Of a DNA stretch of 33,983 nt, positions 30,496 to 33,983 are shown in pieces (the first letter of the stretch is position 1; every line of letters begins with the position of its first letter). The DNA comes from Streptomyces sp. AC512_CC834 (lineage in GTDB: Bacteria > Actinomycetota > Actinomycetes > Streptomycetales > Streptomycetaceae). Made by a program: the position numbers and the translations under genes. The stretch covers positions 1 through 33,983 of the forward strand of contig NZ_JAGMUO010000041.1 in assembly GCF_019049325.1 (NCBI RefSeq). The letters run 5' to 3'. Below the pieces are notes generated by a model. The model was not told where the DNA came from. It did no database searches and was given only the letters and a program-made list of their open reading frames with translations.

Positions 30496-31119
30496 TCAGC
30501 CGGTGAATTCGTTGACACCGAGGGCGAAGTCCCAGTGGCCGACCCCCTTGCCGGCGAGGCCCACCGTGACCAGGCCCATGCCTTCCAGCCAGGGCGCCAT
30601 CTTCAGGCCGCCGACGTCCAGCGGGCGCAGCCCGAGGCTCTCGACGAATGCCGCCACGCCCGCCTTGGCCTGCGCACTGTCGCCGGCGATGAAGACGTCG
30701 GGCCGGCCCTTCTCCAGGACATTGCGGAAGACGGTGTTGAACGCCTTCACCACGTCGGTGCCGGCCGGGGCCACCTTGGCGACTTCCTGCGCGATCGAGG
30801 TCTCCTCACTGTGGGCCAGCCCGTCGAACGTGGCGTTGAACGGGTTGCTGATGTCGACGACGACCTTGCCCGCGAGGGCGTCTCCGTACTCGGCGACGAC
30901 CGGAACGACACCGTCGTACAACAGGGCCGTGATGACGATGTCCCCGGCCGGGACGGCGCCCCACCGGCCCGTCGTCGCGCCGCCGCCCAGAGTCTTGGCC
31001 AGGTCGTCGGCCTTGGACTGATCGCGTCCCATGACCTCGACGCTGTTGCCGCCCGTCAGCGCGAGTGTGCCGATGGTACGGGCCATGTTCCCCGTGCCGA
31101 TGAGGGTGATGCTGCCCAT
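30496..31119 (-). CDS. NADP/F420-type oxidoreductase, Rossmann fold
   Basis: A 207-residue protein resembling NADPH-F420 oxidoreductase (FNO) type enzymes. The nucleotide motif is GTGNMA at residues 8-13, followed by EVMGRDQSKADDL, DISNPFNATFDGL near 90-102 and DVVKAFNTVFRNVLEKGRPD near 120-139. Members reduce either coenzyme F420 or other acceptors with NADPH, and the specific substrate is unknown. It follows the SDR gene by 58 bases on minus and is probably in its operon, under the divergent TetR regulator. Confidence 0.85.
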   Translation of the reverse strand: MGSITLIGTGNMARTIGTLALTGGNSVEVMGRDQSKADDLAKTLGGGATTGRWGAVPAGDIVITALLYDGVVPVVAEYGDALAGKVVVDISNPFNATFDGLAHSEETSIAQEVAKVAPAGTDVVKAFNTVFRNVLEKGRPDVFIAGDSAQAKAGVAAFVESLGLRPLDVGGLKMAPWLEGMGLVTVGLAGKGVGHWDFALGVNEFTG

Positions 31120-31177
31120 GAGTGTGCTCTCTTCCTGTTCTCGAGGTGTCGTGCCCGCGGCATTCCTGGTGTGTGGT

Positions 31178-31912
31178 TCAGATGGCGGTGGTGCCGCCGT
31201 CGGAGACCAGTTCCAGGCCGTTGACGTAGCTGGAGTCGTCGGAGGCGAGGAACAGGGCGACGGTGGCGATTTCTTCGGGGCGGCCCATCTTTCCGCGGGG
31301 GATGAGGGACTCGAATTCCGCCTTGGTCGCCTCGTCGAACAGTTCTTCCTGTTTGGCGGTGGCGACCTGGCCGGGGGTCAGGACGTTGACCCGGATCCTG
31401 CGGTCGCGCAGTTCGTTGAGCCAGACGCGGGCCCAGGCCTGCTGGACGGCCTTGCTTCCCGCGTAGAGGCTCCAGCCGGGGAAGGCGCCGAGGGAGGCGT
31501 TGGATCCGGTCATGAGGATCGAGCCGTTGTCGTTGAGCAGCGGCAGTGCCTTCTGCACGGTGAACAGGGTGCCGCGCGCGTTGAGCGAGAAGGCGCGGTG
31601 GAACTGCTCCTCGGTGATCTCGCCGAGGACGCCGGGTTCGCCCATTCCGGCGCTGGCCCACAGCACGTCGATCGAGCCCTTTTCCCGCTTGACGGTGTCG
31701 TACAAGCGGTCCAGGTCGTCCAGTTCGGCCGCGTCACCCTGGACGGCGGTGACGTTGCGGCCGATCAGCTTGACGGCGTCGTCCAGTGCTTCCTGCCGCC
31801 GGGCCTGGATGAAGACGTGCGCTCCTTCCTCGACGAACAGTTTGGCGCCGGCCAGTGCCATGCCGGTGGATCCGCCGGTGATCACCGCTACCTTGCCATC
31901 GAGCTTTCCCAT
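31178..31912 (-). CDS. Short-chain dehydrogenase/reductase
   Basis: A 244-residue classical SDR starting MGKLDGKVAVITGGSTGMAL. The catalytic triad appears as Ser in GSNASLG near 139, Tyr and Lys in SLYAGSKAVQQA near 149-160, and the NAG motif is modified to ASAG. The usual TGxxxG-x-G loop has Ala in the last position (TGGSTGMA), an unusual but tolerated change that may alter cofactor pyrophosphate binding. The ATG at 31910-31912 was chosen over an upstream open frame that runs into the operator region. It is first in an operon with the oxidoreductase at 30496 and divergent from a TetR gene whose operators lie in the gap. The substrate is unknown. Confidence 0.87.
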   Translation of the reverse strand: MGKLDGKVAVITGGSTGMALAGAKLFVEEGAHVFIQARRQEALDDAVKLIGRNVTAVQGDAAELDDLDRLYDTVKREKGSIDVLWASAGMGEPGVLGEITEEQFHRAFSLNARGTLFTVQKALPLLNDNGSILMTGSNASLGAFPGWSLYAGSKAVQQAWARVWLNELRDRRIRVNVLTPGQVATAKQEELFDEATKAEFESLIPRGKMGRPEEIATVALFLASDDSSYVNGLELVSDGGTTAI

Positions 31913-31958
31913 GATCACTCCATTGGATAGAACGGGTATCCGAAACAGTTCGATTCTT

Positions 31959-32096
31959 ACGTACACCGGACTGTGTATGTAACGTACCCGGCGGCCGACC
32001 GGAGTGCAAGCTACGTACACCGATCGGTACCAATCCCGCCGCGGGCGTGCACGGTCCAGGCGTATGTAGACCGATCTGTACCGAACGGTCTACAGT
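31959..32096. promoter_or_regulatory. TetR operator cluster and leaderless promoter
   Basis: Three related sites lie between the divergent genes: tacac-cggact-gtgta (31962-31977), the perfect palindrome accgatcggt (32019-32028), and gtagaccg / cggtctac with a 12-base spacer (32066-32073 and 32086-32093). All share a GTA-x-ACCG-type half. For the TetR gene, TAGACC (32067-32072) and TACAGT (32091-32096) at 18-base spacing form a promoter inside the third site, and the predicted start falls on the ATG at 32103. Confidence 0.6.
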
Positions 32097-32102
32097 GGAG
32101 GC

Positions 32103-32744
32103 ATGACGGAGTTGGAGAAGGGTCCCCTGGGTCGGCGCCGCGGCAGGGGCGCACGCGAGCGCATCCTCAGCGCGTCACAGCAGCTGTTCCGTGATCAGGG
32201 CATCAACCGCACCGGCATGGACCAGCTCTGCGCCGTGGCTCAGGTGTCCAAGCGCACGGCATACCAGCACTTCGCCGGCAAGGACGAACTCGTCGCCGAA
32301 TACCTGCGCCGATTCGATCCCGACGTCATGCCCGGAGTGTTCGACCGGACCGACCTCACACCCCGCGAGCGACTCCTCGCCGCCTTCGAGATACCCGCGT
32401 CCACGCCCCTGTGCCCGTACATCGCGGCGGCCGTCGAACTCCACGACCCCCAACACCCCGCATCCCAGTACGCACGCGACTACAAGACCGCCATCGCCGC
32501 GCGGCTCACCGAGACCGCCCGCGAAGCCGGCGCCACCAACCCCGAACAGCTCGGCGAGCAACTGGCGCTGCTCATCGACGGCGCCTCGGCCCGCACCCGA
32601 GTCCTCAACAGCGAATCCTTCCCCGCCGCCGCAGCCATCGCCGCCGTCCTCATCGACAACGCCATCCCCGCGTCATCTCCTCGGCAGCCCGGCGACGACC
32701 GCGGAACTACCGGGCCCGCTCCCGTTCCGGTGGGAGGCCAGTGA
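32103..32744 (+). CDS. TetR family transcriptional regulator
   Basis: A 213-residue TetR repressor. The DNA-binding domain is residues about 18-64, with ARERILSASQQLFRDQGINR, MDQLCAVAQVSKRTAYQHFA and GKDELVAEYLRRF. The C-terminal ligand domain is helical and includes LLAAFEIPASTPLCPYIAAA and QLGEQLALLIDGASARTRVL. The final 25 residues are Pro/Gly-rich and poorly conserved. It very probably represses itself and the divergent SDR-oxidoreductase operon through the operators at 31959-32096. GGAGG lies only one base before the ATG, too close for normal use, which supports a leaderless mRNA. The inducer is unknown, perhaps an electrophile or quinone given the partner enzymes. Confidence 0.9.
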   Translation: MTELEKGPLGRRRGRGARERILSASQQLFRDQGINRTGMDQLCAVAQVSKRTAYQHFAGKDELVAEYLRRFDPDVMPGVFDRTDLTPRERLLAAFEIPASTPLCPYIAAAVELHDPQHPASQYARDYKTAIAARLTETAREAGATNPEQLGEQLALLIDGASARTRVLNSESFPAAAAIAAVLIDNAIPASSPRQPGDDRGTTGPAPVPVGGQ

Positions 32745-32906
32745 CGGCCCGATCACGCCTCGTCGGCCGGAAGACGGCGTCGAGTCCGGCGCGGCCGGAG
32801 CGGTAGCTGCCGGGACTCGGGTCGGAGAGCGGGAACCCCGACCGCAGCAGCTCCGTCGCCGACATCGAGGCCAAGGGCGCCAACACCGGTCGCGTCCGAG
32901 GTCGCT

Positions 32907-33467
32907 CTACTTGAACCAGGTCAGGCACCCGTCGAGGTCGACGCTGGGTCGGCCCGCTTCCACGGTGCCGTCTGGTCGCACCACCGGCCGCCCGTGTTCC
33001 AGAGCATCCGCGAGCGCGGAAACCCAGTCCTGCAACGGCCACGGCTCGTCGCAGAGCGGCTCATGACCTGTTTCGACACCCCACGTCCCCACAGACGCGG
33101 TAGCGGCCTCCACGTACAAGCCAAACGCGTAATCGTCCGGAGAGTCCGCGGCGAAAGGAAGCGCGCCGACCTCCCGCTCCCATTCCTGAGTGTGGATCAG
33201 GTACTGCTCACGCAGTTTCTCCAGCGGAAACCACCAGAACTCGCCCGGGAAGAAATCCGGTGCGTATCCCTCTTCCTGCCCGTCATGAAGCCGATACCAC
33301 TGGCGCAGCACCGCAGGGACGCGCACGCCTATGACGTGTTCGGTCTGGTCGATCTCCTCGTGTGTCGCCGCCGGCCGCAGGGAGCCGAGCGTGCCAGGGG
33401 CGTTCTGCGTCAGCCACTCCTCGACCTTGCCCCACGCCTGACGTAGACGTTGCATGTTCTCGGTCAT
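32907..33467 (-). CDS. SMI1/KNR4 family protein
   Basis: A 186-residue SMI1/KNR4 (SUKH-like) domain protein. The family core LRPAATHEEIDQTEHVIG, VRVPAVLRQWYRLHDGQEEG and FFPGEFWWFPLEKLREQYL lies at residues about 28-88. A second half follows with DDYAFGLYVEAATASVGTWG and LQDWVSALADALEHGRPV. In bacteria such proteins are often toxin immunity proteins, but no toxin gene is beside it and many Streptomyces members are free-standing. The ATG at 33465-33467 is chosen as the first good start; upstream codons look non-coding. The region between this gene and the TetR gene (32745-32906) shows only weak coding-like sequence on minus and no named feature. Confidence 0.85.
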   Translation of the reverse strand: MTENMQRLRQAWGKVEEWLTQNAPGTLGSLRPAATHEEIDQTEHVIGVRVPAVLRQWYRLHDGQEEGYAPDFFPGEFWWFPLEKLREQYLIHTQEWEREVGALPFAADSPDDYAFGLYVEAATASVGTWGVETGHEPLCDEPWPLQDWVSALADALEHGRPVVRPDGTVEAGRPSVDLDGCLTWFK

Positions 33468-33540
33468 GACCGGCAGCGTATTCGTGCCCACCGGCGGGGC
33501 AGCGCCACGCATCGCTGACCGCGGCCGACCGGCAGGGTGG

Positions 33541-33570
33541 CGCCCCGCCCAGGGACTCCAGGGCGGGGCG
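33541..33570. terminator. Terminator after DUF397 gene
   Basis: cgccccgccc (33541-33550), a 10-base loop, and gggcggggcg (33561-33570) pair perfectly. It lies 18 bases beyond the DUF397 stop on minus. Confidence 0.8.
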
Positions 33571-33588
33571 TTCGGTCGTACGGGCGTG

Positions 33589-33834
33589 TCAGGCGTTGTT
33601 CGTGTACGTGAGGAAGTGGGTCCAGGCCGCCGAGGAGACGGCGAGCTGGTCTCCCTGCCGCACCTTCGAGTCGCGGACGTGGACCGTCTCGGGGCAGGAC
33701 GCCACCTCGACGCAGTCGCCTTGACTGCCGCTGCTGTAGCTGGACTTGTGCCACGTCATCGCGACTTCGACGCAGTCGCCGTCGCTACCGCTGCTGTAGC
33801 TGCTCTTGAACCAGGTCAGGTCGGGTGAGCTCAT
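33589..33834 (-). CDS. DUF397 protein with duplicated first half
   Basis: An 81-residue protein of the DUF397 family, small partners of XRE-type regulators in Streptomyces. Residues 7-26 and 27-46 are a near-exact 20-residue repeat (TWFKSSYSSGSDGDCVEVAM, then TWHKSSYSSGSQGDCVEVAS), from a 60-bp tandem duplication in the DNA (33697-33816). A normal DUF397 domain follows: VHVRDSKVRQGDQLAVSSAA, then WTHFLTY. The start ATG overlaps the stop of the upstream coding remnant (ATGA), showing the usual regulator-DUF397 coupling. The extra copy adds a second WxKSSYSxGxxGDCVEV element. Whether it alters pairing with the regulator is unknown. Confidence 0.9.
   Translation of the reverse strand: MSSPDLTWFKSSYSSGSDGDCVEVAMTWHKSSYSSGSQGDCVEVASCPETVHVRDSKVRQGDQLAVSSAAWTHFLTYTNNA
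33697..33816 (-). repeat. 60-bp tandem duplication in DUF397 gene
   Basis: Two consecutive 60-base units encode 20-residue repeats that differ at four residues or fewer. The nearly equal copies suggest a recent event. Confidence 0.8.
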
Positions 33835-33886
33835 AGCGATCCTCGCATTCGCTTCAACAGGCCCTTGGAATCCTCGGGGTTAAGGG
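33831..33886 (-). pseudogene. 3' exon of XRE-type regulator cut by a group II intron
   Basis: On minus, codons from about 33884 to the TGA at 33831-33833 read LNPEDSKGLLKRMRGSL. This resembles the C-terminal end of Streptomyces XRE/DUF5753 regulators that precede DUF397 genes. The stop overlaps the DUF397 ATG as expected for that pair. Immediately 5' of codon 33885-33887 the sequence becomes intron domain VI. The gene is therefore interrupted; the 5' exon is outside the window. It would be intact after splicing, since a group II intron can be removed from the RNA. Confidence 0.7.
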
Positions 33887-33983
33887 GTCGGGTAGCCGGA
33901 CCACGTTGCCGTGATCCGGCCCCCTCAGAACCGGACGTGCGCCTTTCAACGCATCCGGCTCAAGCAAGCCGCGAGGGCTTCGC
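33887..33983 (-). mobile_element. Group II intron, 3' end (domains V and VI)
   Basis: On minus the window edge holds a typical bacterial group II intron end. Domain V occupies 33928-33961 (34 nt): it starts GAGCCGGATGCG, has a GAAA-type loop and ends CGCACGTCCGGTTC, with the AGC triad at the base of its stem. Domain VI is the hairpin GCCGGATCACG-GCAA-CGTGGTCCGGC (33895-33920), followed by CTACCCGAC, which supplies the branch A 7 bases from the 3' end; the intron ends AC at 33887. The region 5' of domain V, including any reverse transcriptase gene, is outside the window. Type (IIC or otherwise) cannot be told from this part. Confidence 0.85.

Noticed and set aside
32745..32906. Small minus-strand gene between TetR and SMI1 genes
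   Set aside because: The frame is open but only because of base composition; no start with ribosome site and no recognisable domain.
1..33983. tRNA, rRNA or CRISPR arrays
   Set aside because: No tRNA-like cloverleaf, rRNA block or regularly spaced repeat was seen on either strand.

Overview
The window is high-GC actinobacterial chromosome, almost certainly Streptomyces. The signs are very high GC with strong third-position bias, GTG starts, ATGA/GTGA overlaps between operon genes, and Streptomyces-type families (DUF397, IclR/LacI/HxlR/TetR-style control, a sugar ABC importer without its own ATPase). The gene set catalase / tartronate semialdehyde reductase / hydroxypyruvate isomerase / small protein / HTH protein / OHCU decarboxylase / HIU hydrolase / uricase is, from memory, the same block found in the S. 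coelicolor SCO6204-SCO6211 region.

Layout. 1-742 (-): a partial TIGR04222-like gene preceded by a small gene with a His/Gly-rich tail. 743-1194: the only gap over 300 bases; it holds three stacked hairpins and a possible frameshifted signal-peptide remnant. 1195-10603: purine/ureide catabolism. A catalase and an hyi-glxR operon (glyoxylate to glycerate) lie on minus. On plus are a small-protein/HTH pair, the OHCU decarboxylase-HIU hydrolase-uricase operon, an 8-oxoguanine deaminase and a urate/xanthine permease. Catalase and the uricase operon share almost the same 18-bp palindromic -35/operator element, so the H2O2-producing uricase and the H2O2-removing catalase are probably co-regulated. 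10605-15204: housekeeping or unclassified genes (thioesterase, hypothetical, histidine phosphatase, a Cys-rich small protein, an AlaA-like aminotransferase and a divergent HxlR regulator).

15228-21338: two secreted, membrane-anchored proteins (one VWA), then two divergent NRPS-independent siderophore synthetases and a stand-alone OLD-type TOPRIM protein. 21432-23245: a fatty acid desaturase and a PP2C/SpoIIE phosphatase pseudogene with its centre deleted. 23276-30339: a beta-mannoside module of binding lipoprotein and two permeases on minus, divergent from a GH2 beta-mannosidase and a LacI regulator, with ACCGGT operator-like sites between. 30496-32744: an oxidoreductase and an SDR on minus, divergent from a TetR regulator. 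32907-33983: SMI1/KNR4 protein, a DUF397 protein with an internal 60-bp duplication, the last codons of its regulator partner, and the 3' end (domains V and VI) of a group II intron that cuts that regulator.

How the genes work together: the permease imports urate or xanthine; uricase, HIU hydrolase and OHCU decarboxylase make allantoin; catalase removes the peroxide; and hyi/glxR process glyoxylate-derived C3 compounds at the end of ureide degradation. Functions are assigned by reading motifs by eye; no database search was possible.
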